Shown here piece by piece: positions 1 to 9,256 of a stretch of DNA of 64,000 bases. The position numbers were made by a program, and so were the translations under genes. The notes under the pieces are model-generated. The model saw only the letters and a list, made by a program, of their open reading frames with translations, had not been told where the DNA came from and ran no database searches. This stretch comes from Noviherbaspirillum autotrophicum (GTDB lineage: Bacteria > Pseudomonadota > Gammaproteobacteria > Burkholderiales > Burkholderiaceae_D), in NCBI RefSeq assembly GCF_000818395.1, contig NZ_JWJG01000028.1:3260820-3324819 (forward strand). Reading direction: 5' to 3'. The number at the start of each line of letters is the position of its first letter. Positions within the stretch are counted from its first letter, which is position 1.

Positions 1-1
1 T

Positions 2-658
2 CGCCTGGATCGACTGGCATTTGCAGTTCGTATTGCGCAGCAGACCCGGACCATCGCCTTGCAATGCGTCGCGGCAGGCATGGGGCTTTCGATGTTCGCG
101 ATGCTGGTCGCCGCCTTCGGCTATTTACCGCCCGTGGCCGGAGCCATCTTTCAAGAGGTGATCGACGTCACTGTCATCCTGAATGCACTTCGTGTTCTTC
201 GCCTGGAGAAAGAAAAAGCGGCAGAACGTCTTTCGGCGGACGATGTCAGCAAACTGCAAGAAGAGCATGCTCGCCTGTTGCCCGTTATTGACCGCCTGAG
301 ATGGCTGGCAGATCGGGCTGATGAGTTACCGGCTTCGACGATCAGGGAAGAACTGGCTTCCTTGAGCACGTCACTTCAAGACCAGATCTTGCCGCACGAA
401 TCGACGGACGATGCCACGCTTTATCCGCGCGTCGCGCGTTTGATCGGCGGCCAGGATCCGATGGCATCCATGAGCAGCACGCACCGGGAAATTTACCGCC
501 TGAGTCGCACCGTCGATCGGCTCGCCACGAAGATGCCTAGCGAGAAGCGCGACAAAGCGTCCATGCAGGAAATGCGCCGAACCTTGTATGCGCTCGATGC
601 CATTCTGCGACTGCATTTCGCGCAGGAAGAAGAGATTTATCACGGCTTGTCCTCGTGA
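2..658 (+). CDS. Heavy-metal P-type ATPase C-terminus fused to hemerythrin domain (5' end outside window)
   Basis: The frame is open from the window edge, so this is the end of a larger gene. The first ~65 residues match the end of heavy-metal (P1B) P-type ATPases, which pump metal cations across the inner membrane: a hydrophobic helix pair followed by the QEVIDVTVILNALR tail. Where such proteins normally stop, this one continues for ~145 residues with a hemerythrin (HHE) four-helix pattern: EEHARLLP, then LPHESTDDATLYP, STHREIYR and LHFAQEEEIYH. These supply the His/Glu ligands expected for a di-iron site. A fused cytoplasmic iron/oxygen-sensing or metal-buffering domain is inferred. A TTG at 59 could be misread as a start, but homology clearly runs upstream of it. 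Confidence 0.85.
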   Translation, partial: RLDRLAFAVRIAQQTRTIALQCVAAGMGLSMFAMLVAAFGYLPPVAGAIFQEVIDVTVILNALRVLRLEKEKAAERLSADDVSKLQEEHARLLPVIDRLRWLADRADELPASTIREELASLSTSLQDQILPHESTDDATLYPRVARLIGGQDPMASMSSTHREIYRLSRTVDRLATKMPSEKRDKASMQEMRRTLYALDAILRLHFAQEEEIYHGLSS

Positions 659-685
659 GCAAACCGGCATTTGAATGGAAAAACC

Positions 686-886
686 ATGACCCGCCGCCCA
701 ACTGCAGGCGCTAATCTAACGGCACCGGCCTTGCCCTGGATTACCGCGATACTTGTGCTGACTGCAGTCATTTTCGGCCCGGAAGGATCCGAACAGCGGA
801 TTTACGACCCCGGTCGCGATTTTGTTCGTCGGCTTCACGAAACAGTCGGACTGACAGTGCTTGGCCTTACCATCCAAAATCGATAG
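686..886 (+). pseudogene. Cytochrome b561 N-terminal fragment
   Basis: This is a 66-residue frame that resembles the first transmembrane helix and following loop of bacterial cytochrome b561 (CybB family, a haem-binding inner-membrane electron carrier). The pattern is LPWITAILVLTAVIFGPEG, then a short loop and RRLHETVGLTVLGLT, where the His would be a haem ligand. It stops abruptly after about one third of the expected length, and the following ~45 bp show no continuation. I call it a truncated remnant. It lies 27 bp after the metal ATPase. A real small protein cannot be excluded. Confidence 0.6.
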
Positions 887-931
887 GTTGGCGCGCAGCC
901 GGACCGAACGGAATCGCAGGTCAGGCAGGCT

Positions 932-1786
932 TTACGTTGCGATGCGTGAATAGATCCAGCCTGCCATCATCACGAGGACCATGAGCGCCACTGTGAGAAC
1001 GGTAAAATCGGCCGGGAGTCCGAGCGGACTGGTGCCGCCAGCCAGCATCAACGCGCGCAAACCGTCGACTTCATAGGTCAGCGGATTTCCGTGGGCGACC
1101 CATCGCAGCCAGTCCGGCATGATCGCCGTTGGATAAATGGCGTTGCTCGCAAAAAAGAGCGGCATCGTCAATACTTGGCCAATGCCCATGAAGCGTTCAC
1201 GGGTCTTGACGATGCAAGCAATGATCAAGGAAAACGTGGAGAACAATGCGGCGCCCAGCAGCACCAGCGCGATCACGCCGAGCATCGGCGCAAGCTGCCA
1301 TTGCATCTTGACGCCGAGTGCCAGCGCGAGCAGGTAGACGATCACTGCTTGCGAGAGAGCCCGTACGCCGGCGGAAATCGCCTTGCCAAGCACGAGCGCG
1401 GTGCGCGGCACAGGGCTGACGAGAAACTTGTGCACGATGCCCAGATCGCGCTCCCAGATGATCGAGATGCCATAGAAGATCGCAACGAACAACACACTCT
1501 GCGCGAGCACGCCGGGTGCCAAAAAATCAACGTAATTGAGATTACCGGTTGGAATGGCGTGACTGCGCGCAAAAACTTGGCCGAACACGAGCAACCACAG
1601 CATCGGCTGTATCGCGCGTGTCAGTAATTCAGTCGGGTCGTGGCGCAGCTTGCGCGTTTCCATTTCGGCGATCGCGTACACTTTCGCGCCATAGCGCACG
1701 AGCGCCGAAAGCCAGCCCGACCGCGCATCGCGTGCCCGCGGCTTAGCCGAGCCGCTGGGCGGTGCGCCGGGTGTCGGCGGTGTCAC
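932..1786 (-). CDS. ABC-2 type transporter permease (DrrB-like)
   Basis: A 284-residue integral membrane protein with about six hydrophobic helices and an ABC-2 membrane domain. It is the channel half of an exporter whose ATPase is encoded just upstream (1743-2552). I chose GTG at 1786 because GGGAG lies 6 bases before it. That start overlaps the end of the ATPase gene by 44 bases, which is typical of coupled pairs. The frame stays open to 1921, with an ATG at 1840, but those residues are low in hydrophobicity and look non-homologous. DrrB-like permeases export drugs or lipids, and the substrate here cannot be read from sequence. Confidence 0.85.
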   Translation of the reverse strand: MTPPTPGAPPSGSAKPRARDARSGWLSALVRYGAKVYAIAEMETRKLRHDPTELLTRAIQPMLWLLVFGQVFARSHAIPTGNLNYVDFLAPGVLAQSVLFVAIFYGISIIWERDLGIVHKFLVSPVPRTALVLGKAISAGVRALSQAVIVYLLALALGVKMQWQLAPMLGVIALVLLGAALFSTFSLIIACIVKTRERFMGIGQVLTMPLFFASNAIYPTAIMPDWLRWVAHGNPLTYEVDGLRALMLAGGTSPLGLPADFTVLTVALMVLVMMAGWIYSRIAT

Positions 1787-2552
1787 GATAGTCTCCCTGG
1801 GCTTCGAGATGATCTTCGGTGTAGTGCGCGAATACGTCATCAAGCGTAATTTTCTTACCCTCCGGTTGATGCAGGGACGCGCGCAATTCGTCGATCGATC
1901 CAGCAACAACGATCGCGCCATGCTGCATGATAGCGACCCGCGTACAGAGGCGCGCGGCTTCGTCCATATAATGCGTGGTCAGAAAAATCGTCATGCCATA
2001 TTCGGCGCGCAACCTCTGGATATGCTGCCATACAGCGTCACGCGCCACCGGATCAAGGCCGACCGTCGGTTCGTCCAGAAACAAAAGTCGCGGCCGGTGC
2101 AGCATCGATTGCGCGATTTCCAAACGACGTATCATGCCGCCGGAATACGTGCTCACCAGCCGATCGGCAGCGTCGCTCAAGTCCATGAAGGCGAGCCCTT
2201 CGCCGATACGCGCTTTGCGGGCACTGCGCGGGATGTCGTAGAGCCGCGCGAACACATCCAGATTCTCATAGCCGGTAAGTTCGCCATCGGCGGACAGCGC
2301 TTGCGGAACGTAGCCGATGACACGGCGAACCTGTGCAGCCTCGCGCACAATGTCGAATCCTGATACCGTTGCACTGCCCGACGTCGGAGGCAGCAGCGTC
2401 GTCAGCATCTTGATCAGCGTGCTCTTGCCTGCGGCGTTACGTCCGAGAAGGCCGAACGTCTCGCCCGCGGCAATCGAGAATGTCGCACCATCAACGGCCA
2501 CGATGTCGCCAAAGCGGCGCGTCAACGATTGCGTGGTCAAGATGAACGGCAT
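1743..2552 (-). CDS. ABC transporter ATP-binding protein (DrrA-like)
   Basis: A 269-residue nucleotide-binding subunit. The Walker A motif is GRNAAGKST, a slight variant of the usual GPNGAGKST. The signature motif YSGGM and Walker B with LLFLDEPTVGLDP follow, and the switch His lies in LTTHYMDEA. The family is the DrrA/NodI-type exporter ATPases, which pair with an ABC-2 permease encoded downstream. That permease overlaps the end of this gene. I chose the ATG at 2552, directly before FILTTQSLTRRFG where family similarity begins. Upstream ATGs at 2585 and 2663 are possible but add sequence unlike the family. The protein energises export of an unidentified compound. Confidence 0.88.
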   Translation of the reverse strand: MPFILTTQSLTRRFGDIVAVDGATFSIAAGETFGLLGRNAAGKSTLIKMLTTLLPPTSGSATVSGFDIVREAAQVRRVIGYVPQALSADGELTGYENLDVFARLYDIPRSARKARIGEGLAFMDLSDAADRLVSTYSGGMIRRLEIAQSMLHRPRLLFLDEPTVGLDPVARDAVWQHIQRLRAEYGMTIFLTTHYMDEAARLCTRVAIMQHGAIVVAGSIDELRASLHQPEGKKITLDDVFAHYTEDHLEAQGDYRDTADTRRTAQRLG

Positions 2553-2698
2553 TTCCGAGGCCCCGATCTTGAAAGGACATGGCATCCTCGTTGTATTCCC
2601 AACACAAGGCGCACTGATGGCCACTCTAGTCGAAGCACTTAGATGGCTCTTGATCCATATCACCTCGACACGCCGTATCGAATCTCCTCATCCGGCGC

Positions 2699-4171
2699 TC
2701 AGAGTTGAAAGCCGACCACGCGCACAATGCCTTCTATCAGGTCGCGCCACCAGGATGGCTCCTGTGCTTCATAACGATCAGATTGTTGCACGTACCGCAT
2801 CGCCCAAGCGGTAAGCCACTGAATTTCCGTTCGGCCATAAAATGCCGTCATCAATTCAAAGTTCAGAAACAGGCTGCGCCCATCCAGATTGGCTGACCCG
2901 CATAGCGCAAGATCGTCGTCGATGATGACCGCCTTTGCGTGCAACATGGCGGGAAACAAATACACTTCGGCGCCTGCGAGGCACAGATCGCGCAATGCCC
3001 GCTCCCGAGCCCAATCCGCCAGCCGGTGATTCGATCGCACGGGTATCAGCAGTATGACGCGCACACCGCGGCGACACGCCATGCACCACGCGCCAAGGAG
3101 CGCCTCGTCCGGCACAAAGTAAGGGGTAACGGCTACAATTTTCTGTTGAGCCTGATACGCCGCCGTCAGCAATAATGCATACACAGTGTCGTCCGCATAA
3201 TCTGGCCCGCTCGGCACAAGTTGCGCGAGGCTTCCTGTCGCAGCAGGCGGTCTGCCAAATGATATGGAATGTGCATTGCCTGCGGCCGCACGCCAGTCGC
3301 ACTCGAACAGCAACGCCGCTTGCGAGGCAAGCGGCCCCGTGACGACAAAACTCAAATCCAGCCACGCGGAATGCCCTTGACTGCCTGTGAAATATTCGGA
3401 AGCAAAGTTGCGCCCGCCGCTCCACAGGGACTCCCCGTCGCAGACCACTAGCTTGCGGTGATTGCGCAGGTTAATGTGTGCATGTAGAGGCGTGTGCAGC
3501 AACGGCATGAACCAGCGAACATCAATACCGACGTCGCGCATCGCGCGTAGCTGCGACCGCGCGCACCGCAGCCCGCCAATCCTGTCAAGCAATACGCGGA
3601 TGCGCACACCACCCTGAGCACTTTTCACCATCGCCGCGACCAAAGCGTTGCCGAGCGCGTCGTCGCCAAGAATAAAGGTGCACAGGTCAATGCGTTGCCG
3701 TGCCTGCTCAATCAACGTCAATACCGCGCGCTGTGATGCAAGACCATCTTCATGAAAGCGGACCATCTGATTATGCGTCTGCGGCGGCGCAGCCAATACT
3801 GCGAGCAGTCTGGTCGCCCATACCGGCCCCGCTTGATCGGCATCGAGAGGAAACGAAGGATGATCGGGGCGATGCGGGCGCACCAATTTACGCGCGCCAA
3901 ACAGCAAAAATAGTGGAATGCCGATATAGGGAATGACGGCAATGGTCAGAACCCAGGCAAATGCCGCAGAGGGATGCCGGCGCTGACGGCCGATCCGGGT
4001 CACCAGCACGTAAAGCAGCAATCCACTGAACACGAAAGCGCCATGCGCCAGTGCCGACAGCGAGACGATCCAGCGAATATCCGGGCCAATATTACTTGCC
4101 ACGCGAACGGCTCGCCGGTTGACATGGATCAGCCAATTGCATTTTCTTCTCGTCTCATCCCGCCCTGTCAT
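2699..4171 (-). CDS. cls: Cardiolipin synthase / phospholipase D family protein
   Basis: A 490-residue enzyme with two hydrophobic helices near the N-terminus (residues ~30-75, the PLDc_N region) and two catalytic HKD motifs. The first is NHRKLVVCD and the second is HAKAVIIDD, each in the HxKx4D form. This is the architecture of bacterial cardiolipin synthases, which transfer a phosphatidyl group between two phosphatidylglycerols at the inner membrane. I chose the ATG at 4171. The frame stays open to 4231, but the extra 20 residues are not family-like. The gene is transcribed away from the magnesium ATPase gene that begins at 4337. Confidence 0.88.
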   Translation of the reverse strand: MTGRDETRRKCNWLIHVNRRAVRVASNIGPDIRWIVSLSALAHGAFVFSGLLLYVLVTRIGRQRRHPSAAFAWVLTIAVIPYIGIPLFLLFGARKLVRPHRPDHPSFPLDADQAGPVWATRLLAVLAAPPQTHNQMVRFHEDGLASQRAVLTLIEQARQRIDLCTFILGDDALGNALVAAMVKSAQGGVRIRVLLDRIGGLRCARSQLRAMRDVGIDVRWFMPLLHTPLHAHINLRNHRKLVVCDGESLWSGGRNFASEYFTGSQGHSAWLDLSFVVTGPLASQAALLFECDWRAAAGNAHSISFGRPPAATGSLAQLVPSGPDYADDTVYALLLTAAYQAQQKIVAVTPYFVPDEALLGAWCMACRRGVRVILLIPVRSNHRLADWARERALRDLCLAGAEVYLFPAMLHAKAVIIDDDLALCGSANLDGRSLFLNFELMTAFYGRTEIQWLTAWAMRYVQQSDRYEAQEPSWWRDLIEGIVRVVGFQL

Positions 4172-4336
4172 TGCGACCGCATGTCGCGGCCCATAGAATG
4201 ACCATTCTAAGCCGGCAATTGCAATTTGCACACCATGCAGAACAGCATTGAACCGGGTTCTGCGGCACAGTGAGTGACATGGTGCTGCATGCTCCTTACC
4301 CGGCCTTTGCGAGCCGAACCCACCGGGAGCCGTGAG

Positions 4337-6919
4337 ATGCCGATAGACCAGACGCCGGTACCGTGGTGGCTTGCGCCGTCGTCAGTAGAAACGACGCAGC
4401 GTGCGGTCGAGGCGAGCGGCCTGTCGGAGGCGCAGGCCGCAGCCCGGCTCACCCAATACGGCCCCAATCTGTTCCGCGAACGGAAAGACAAACCGCTCCT
4501 GCTGCAGTATCTCACCCGGTTCAAGAATCCTCTCGTCCTTATTCTCCTCGCCGCCAGTGCAGTTTCGGCAGCAACCGGGGAGGTCACCAACTTCCTCATT
4601 ATCAGTAGCATCGTTTTGCTCAGCGTTACGCTGGATTTCGTCCAGGAGTACCGTGCCAACGCGGCGGCAGAGAAATTGCGTCAAACGGTTTCCGTACGGG
4701 CCACGGTCATACGCGATGGCAAGCCATCGGACATTGCCGTGACCCAGATCGTACCTGGTGACGTCGCGCTGCTATCGGCCGGAGATTTGATTCCGGCCGA
4801 CGGGTTCGTGCTTGACGCGCATGACTTCTTCGTCAAGCAGGCGCTGCTGACCGGAGAGTCCTACCCAGTGGAAAAACGTCCGGGCGCGCTTCCGGAAACG
4901 GCCACGGAGCTGGAGGAAGCGACCAACGCGGTGTTCATGGGGACATCGGTCATCAGCGGCAGCGCCCGCATACTAGTGGTCAAGACTGGGACCACCACCG
5001 CAATTGGAGCAATCGCCGACAGCATCTCCCGCCAGTCGCCGCCAACATCGTTCGAGCTCGGTACCCGCCGTTTCGGCATGCTGATCATGCGACTGACGAT
5101 CTTGATGGTGATGTTCGTTCTGCTGGTGAACACCTTGTTTCACAAGCCTTGGCTGGAGTCCTTCCTGTTCGCGGTGGCCCTTGCCGTCGGCCTGACGCCG
5201 GAATTGTTGCCCATGATCGTCTCGGTCACGTTGGCGCGCGGCGCGCTGCGCATAGCAAAGCAGCATATGATCGTCAAACGCATGACTGCTATCCAGGACT
5301 TGGGCTCGATGGATATCCTGTGCACGGACAAGACCGGCACCTTGACCGAGGCGAGCATCCAGATGGAGCGGCATGTAGACGCGAATGGCCGGCCCAGCGG
5401 GCGGGTGCTGGAACTGGCCTATTTCAACAGTTATTTTGAAACCGGCCTGAAAAGCCCGCTCGATGACGCCATCCTCAGGCACCAGCATATTGAAATCGGC
5501 CACTGGAGAAAGATCGACGAGGTGCCGTTTGATTTCGAACGGCGCCGCGTCTCCGTACTGATCGACAATGGCGAAACGCGTTGGCTGGTGGTGAAGGGCG
5601 CACCCGATGAAATCGTGGGGCTCTGTACCCATTACGAAATGGAAGGTGCGGCGCGCCAGCAGCCCATCGATGAAACGGCGCTGGTCAACATTCATGATCA
5701 GTACCATGCGCTGGAAGAACAAGGTCTACGCGTGCTGGGCATCGCCTGGCGCCAAGTGCCGCTGGACCATCCGCATGCTGTCGTGAGCGACGAAGCAGCG
5801 CTGGTGCTGGCCGGGTTTGCTGCCTTCCTCGACCCACCCAAGGAGAGCGCTGCCTCCGCGCTTCAGGCGCTCAAGCACGCCGGCGTCGCGATCAAGATCG
5901 TCACGGGCGATAGCGACCTGGTCACACGCCATGTCTGTACCCAATTGCAGATTCCGGTCGTGGGGATTCTGACTGGCAAGGAGATCGCGCGGATGGATGA
6001 TCACGCCCTGCGCGCGCGGGTAGAGACGGCCAACCTGTTCTGCCGAATCAATCCGGCGGAAAAAAATCGGGTGATCCTGGCGCTCAAGGCACGCGGCCAT
6101 GTGGTGGGTTATCTGGGCGACGGCATCAACGACGCACCGTCGCTGCACGCCGCCGACGTCGGCCTGTCGGTCGATTCGGCCGTTGACGTAGCCAAGGAAG
6201 CGGCAGACATGATTCTCCTCAAGCAGGACTTGCATGTGCTTCACGCTGGCGTTCTGGAAGGGAGACGTACCTTTGGCAACATCATGAAATACATCATGAT
6301 GGGAACCAGTTCCAACTTCGGAAACATGTTCAGCATGGCCGGCGCATCGCTGTTTTTGCCATTCTTGCCGATGTTGCCGACACAGATCCTGCTCAACAAC
6401 ATTCTCTACGACATATCGGAGGTACCGATTCCGCTGGACAAGGTCGATGCGGGGGAAACCAGCCACCCGCGCGTGCTCGACTTGCACTTCATCCGCAACT
6501 TCATGCTCGTGATCGGGCCGATCAGTTCGCTATTCGATTTCCTGACCTTCTACATCCTGCTGACGGTGCTTCAGGCCGGCGAGAAATTGTTTCATACCGG
6601 CTGGTTCGTTGAATCGCTGTGCACACAGGTGCTGGTGATCTTTATCATCCGTACCCGCGGCAATCCGCTGAAAAGCCGAGCCCATCCGTGGCTGGCGGCA
6701 ACCTCGCTGACGGTCGTGGGCATTGCGGTGGTGTTGCCGTTCACACCGATGGGAAGGTATTTCGGATTGGAGCCCCCGCCCGCCCGGTTCTATTTCCTCC
6801 TCGGGGGCATGGTGCTGCTCTATCTCTTTGTTGTCGAAGTAGCCAAACAGGGCTTCTATCGCTGGTATTCGACGGCAAAGCCGATCGTGCAGCCTGGCGA
6901 TCCCGATCGCATTGCCTGA
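4337..6919 (+). CDS. mgtA: Magnesium-translocating P-type ATPase
   Basis: An 860-residue P-type ATPase of the type IIIB (MgtA/MgtB) class, which imports Mg2+ at the inner membrane. The phosphorylated Asp lies in DKTGTLT (residue ~331), the TGES actuator motif lies in LLTGESYPVEK, and the hinge motif is GDGINDAPSL. The N-terminal cation-ATPase domain contains LTQYGPNLF. About ten membrane helices are visible and the length is normal for the family. The ATG at 4337 is preceded by GGGAG at a 7-base spacing, so I prefer it to a TTG/ATG further upstream. Nothing like an Mg-sensing leader was recognised in the 165 bp before it. Confidence 0.93.
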   Translation: MPIDQTPVPWWLAPSSVETTQRAVEASGLSEAQAAARLTQYGPNLFRERKDKPLLLQYLTRFKNPLVLILLAASAVSAATGEVTNFLIISSIVLLSVTLDFVQEYRANAAAEKLRQTVSVRATVIRDGKPSDIAVTQIVPGDVALLSAGDLIPADGFVLDAHDFFVKQALLTGESYPVEKRPGALPETATELEEATNAVFMGTSVISGSARILVVKTGTTTAIGAIADSISRQSPPTSFELGTRRFGMLIMRLTILMVMFVLLVNTLFHKPWLESFLFAVALAVGLTPELLPMIVSVTLARGALRIAKQHMIVKRMTAIQDLGSMDILCTDKTGTLTEASIQMERHVDANGRPSGRVLELAYFNSYFETGLKSPLDDAILRHQHIEIGHWRKIDEVPFDFERRRVSVLIDNGETRWLVVKGAPDEIVGLCTHYEMEGAARQQPIDETALVNIHDQYHALEEQGLRVLGIAWRQVPLDHPHAVVSDEAALVLAGFAAFLDPPKESAASALQALKHAGVAIKIVTGDSDLVTRHVCTQLQIPVVGILTGKEIARMDDHALRARVETANLFCRINPAEKNRVILALKARGHVVGYLGDGINDAPSLHAADVGLSVDSAVDVAKEAADMILLKQDLHVLHAGVLEGRRTFGNIMKYIMMGTSSNFGNMFSMAGASLFLPFLPMLPTQILLNNILYDISEVPIPLDKVDAGETSHPRVLDLHFIRNFMLVIGPISSLFDFLTFYILLTVLQAGEKLFHTGWFVESLCTQVLVIFIIRTRGNPLKSRAHPWLAATSLTVVGIAVVLPFTPMGRYFGLEPPPARFYFLLGGMVLLYLFVVEVAKQGFYRWYSTAKPIVQPGDPDRIA

Positions 6920-7030
6920 TCTGCTGCGAAGTCATCCACCCGGCGCCTGTCGAGACACACTATCTGACGCAGTAACTGATTTTGTGAGAAATCATTACCA
7001 CGAAATCGTCGGATCCGCAGCAACGACCTC

Positions 7031-7522
7031 ATGAACGCCTCATCGCGCGGTAGCGCATCGGAGACCGCTCCCGTCTCGCATCCGAATTTCTGGAAAACCT
7101 GGACCAGCCCACCCAATGCGAACCTGGCGCGCCTCACGCTCGGCGTCTTTCCCCTTGCGCTGGCATCCGACTTTGGAGACTGGGCCACGCATCTTGCTGC
7201 CGCACCTGGCAAGCATCAGCAACTCGTGCGCAAGACAGTGTTCAAGAACATGCGCTTTGCCCGATATGTGCTGCAGTGGCTGTACGAACTGGCGACATTC
7301 GCACAGTTGCCTCGCGCAGAGGAATTGCCGGATCGATGGGCGTGCGTTCATCCAGGATGGGCAAACGATGGAATGGCGACGGTGCGGCGCTCATCGGATT
7401 TTTCCATTGAACCAGTTATCCAATATCCCGCCGATATCTATCTGGTACGATTAGGTTTCGCTCATGCAAAGGGAGAGGAGCATGTCAACATCATCTATCG
7501 GGATAGCTACTTGGTTAAATAG
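7031..7522 (+). pseudogene. PHB polymerase N-terminal remnant
   Basis: The first ~85 codons resemble the N-terminal domain of poly-beta-hydroxybutyrate polymerases (PHBC_N family). The matching parts are NLARLTLGVFPLALASDFG, then DWATHLAAAPGKHQQL and KNMRFARYVL. The large catalytic alpha/beta-hydrolase part of PhaC (normally ~350 more residues with the lipase-like Cys box) is absent, and the residues after about 95 are not family-like. I read it as a truncated gene running into unrelated sequence. It overlaps the start of the next gene by 41 bases. Confidence 0.5.
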
Positions 7523-8120
7523 CAACTTGACCACATCGTCCCAATCGTCTCAAAAGACAACGTCCATCCTTTCTGATATGGGAAGCACGACGAGCGCAAA
7601 CCAGACCATGGCGTCGGCAACGGATGCGGTCAACAATAGTTCGCTTTCCGCCGCCATTCAACAGGCGCTGGCCCAGGTGAATGCGGGCGCAGACTTAACC
7701 AGTCTCCTGCCCCAGGATTCCCAGCAAGCCAGCTCCGACTTCATGGGAAGCCTGCTTGCGGCGCTACCGATGCCCGCCTCATTGAGTAGCTCATCGGCAA
7801 ATTCCTTGCCTGCCCTGTCCGCATATACGTCGGCGCAGGCTGGCGCGTCGGTCGCGTTAAACCAGTCAAGCCCGACAATCAAGCTGCAGACGGCGATCCA
7901 GAAGCTAATTTCCCAACTCGACAGCAACAGCAATAGCGACGAGCTGCCTGGCACGGAAGCAGCGCCCGGGCTCGGGAATCTGAAGCAATCGTTCAATCAG
8001 CTGATTACCTCGAGTGGCGGCAACCCGAGCGAGGCATCATTGCAGTCCTTCCTGAAAACCGTGGCCCTGAACGTCCAACACAGCGTGTCCATCGGCAGCC
8101 TTCTGGATGCGAGTGCCTGA
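7482..8120 (+). CDS. Ser/Ala-rich hypothetical protein
   Basis: A 212-residue protein I do not recognise. It is rich in Ser, Ala, Gln and Leu, contains no Cys, and has no clear signal peptide or membrane helix. Stretches such as SAAIQQALAQVNAG and KLQTAIQKLISQL look amphipathic. The ATG at 7482 follows GGAGAGGAG at a good distance, so translation is likely real. Composition of this kind occurs in exported flagellar or hook-associated proteins and other secreted proteins, but nothing identifies a function. Confidence 0.6.
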   Translation: MSTSSIGIATWLNSNLTTSSQSSQKTTSILSDMGSTTSANQTMASATDAVNNSSLSAAIQQALAQVNAGADLTSLLPQDSQQASSDFMGSLLAALPMPASLSSSSANSLPALSAYTSAQAGASVALNQSSPTIKLQTAIQKLISQLDSNSNSDELPGTEAAPGLGNLKQSFNQLITSSGGNPSEASLQSFLKTVALNVQHSVSIGSLLDASA

Positions 8121-8214
8121 TTGGCACCGCTCCTGCTCGACGTGGTTGCATGAACCGTGTTTTCGCAGGGGGATGGCAGCACGCTGGGTTCATGCCTAGA
8201 GAGGTTACCAAGGC

Positions 8215-8421
8215 CTATTTACATCCGAGCGTGCGTCGCGCATCCAAACCGGTGATTTCGACGCCGGACATCGTCTTCGCGGTAATCGCCTCACCTGTTG
8301 ACAAGGTCATCTTGAACTGGCTTGGGACTGCATAAAGCGGACCGACATCGGTGCCCACCGACGCTGTGCCGTTTGGCAGGTCGACCTGAATTACAGGCGC
8401 TGGGTAATTCAGCAAGAACAT
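8215..8421 (-). CDS. Small hypothetical protein, last gene of nuclease operon
   Basis: A 68-residue frame of unknown family (PAPVIQVDLPNGTAS, then KMTLSTGEAITAKTM). Its ATG lies 13 bases inside the end of the preceding 105-codon gene, in a different frame. It could be a translationally coupled fifth gene. Alternatively it could be the C-terminal part of one protein split by a frameshift in the overlap, since both products look beta-rich and are of similar composition. Confidence 0.5.
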   Translation of the reverse strand: MFLLNYPAPVIQVDLPNGTASVGTDVGPLYAVPSQFKMTLSTGEAITAKTMSGVEITGLDARRTLGCK

Positions 8422-8726
8422 GCTGTGGTAACAGAAGCGTCGTAAAACGTGACTCCTCGCAAAGTCGGTAGCGGGAACTGAACTTGACTGGGTAGGTTCT
8501 GTATAAGTGCGCCGTCGTCGAGTGTCGCAAAATCAATTGAAGTTGGTGTTCCCCCTTCTGCAGTGGAATATACTGAACAGCCAGCATAGGTGCTCACGTT
8601 GGCATATGCAGTTTGGAATGCAGACATAACCATTACCGCTGACGTGGCCCCCTTTTGGGAGGCGTCACTTCCCACGTTGTAGGAAAATTTTCCCAATGAA
8701 GCGCTGAAGTTCTGCTGGCTACTCAC
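8409..8726 (-). CDS. Hypothetical protein in nuclease operon
   Basis: A 105-residue protein of unknown family. It begins on an ATG that overlaps the stop of the upstream 172-codon gene by 4 bases, the typical arrangement for coupled translation. It has no signal peptide and is rich in Ser, Thr and Ala. Its end (SVTTACSC) overlaps the start of the 68-codon frame by 13 bases. See that entry for the alternative that the two are halves of one frameshifted gene. Confidence 0.55.
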   Translation of the reverse strand: MSSQQNFSASLGKFSYNVGSDASQKGATSAVMVMSAFQTAYANVSTYAGCSVYSTAEGGTPTSIDFATLDDGALIQNLPSQVQFPLPTLRGVTFYDASVTTACSC

Positions 8727-9241
8727 GCGCCAGCGACATTGGAAAAATAGCTGATGACCAAATCCGCAATCCGCTCACTTTCATCCACGTCGAATTTGTG
8801 CGTTGCATGCAAAGCGCGCATCGCAATCATGCGCTGCCCGACGAAATCGTTCAGATCGTCGTTCGAAAATTGATACCCGATTGCGCCGGGCGGGTCATCA
8901 AGCGCAACAGGTTCCAAGTCGGCCAGCATGGCAAAGATCATGCGCAGTGAATGCTCGATGCGCGTGCAGACATGAAACCAGAACGGGAATTGCTCGTCGA
9001 GCTCCTGAAAAAAGGCGCGTACCTCGGGAATCAGGTGGAGTTCTCGCGGATCGTTGTCGTAGCCGCTCACCATGAGCGAAATCGTGCCATTGCTGGCCTC
9101 CAGTGCTTCCCGCGAGTCGATCAGTCGGTTCAGGGATGCCAGTGCCTGTTCGAGATCACGACGTTCGATATCCTCCCGTTGAATGGTAATCACGACGACC
9201 TTGGTGCCGACCAAGCCACCGTACAGATTGCGCATACTCAT
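8723..9241 (-). CDS. Hypothetical protein in nuclease operon
   Basis: A 172-residue soluble protein I cannot place. It starts with a beta-strand-like segment (TKVVVITIQRED) and is otherwise predicted helical and acidic, with a Trp/Phe/His-rich stretch EQFPFWFHVCTRIEH near the middle. It lies 15 bases after the 85-codon gene and overlaps the next gene by 4 bases, so it is cotranscribed with the endonuclease lipoprotein. A partner or immunity role is possible but is only suggested by position. Confidence 0.65.
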   Translation of the reverse strand: MSMRNLYGGLVGTKVVVITIQREDIERRDLEQALASLNRLIDSREALEASNGTISLMVSGYDNDPRELHLIPEVRAFFQELDEQFPFWFHVCTRIEHSLRMIFAMLADLEPVALDDPPGAIGYQFSNDDLNDFVGQRMIAMRALHATHKFDVDESERIADLVISYFSNVAGA

Positions 9242-9256
9242 GCCGTCACTCTTTTC

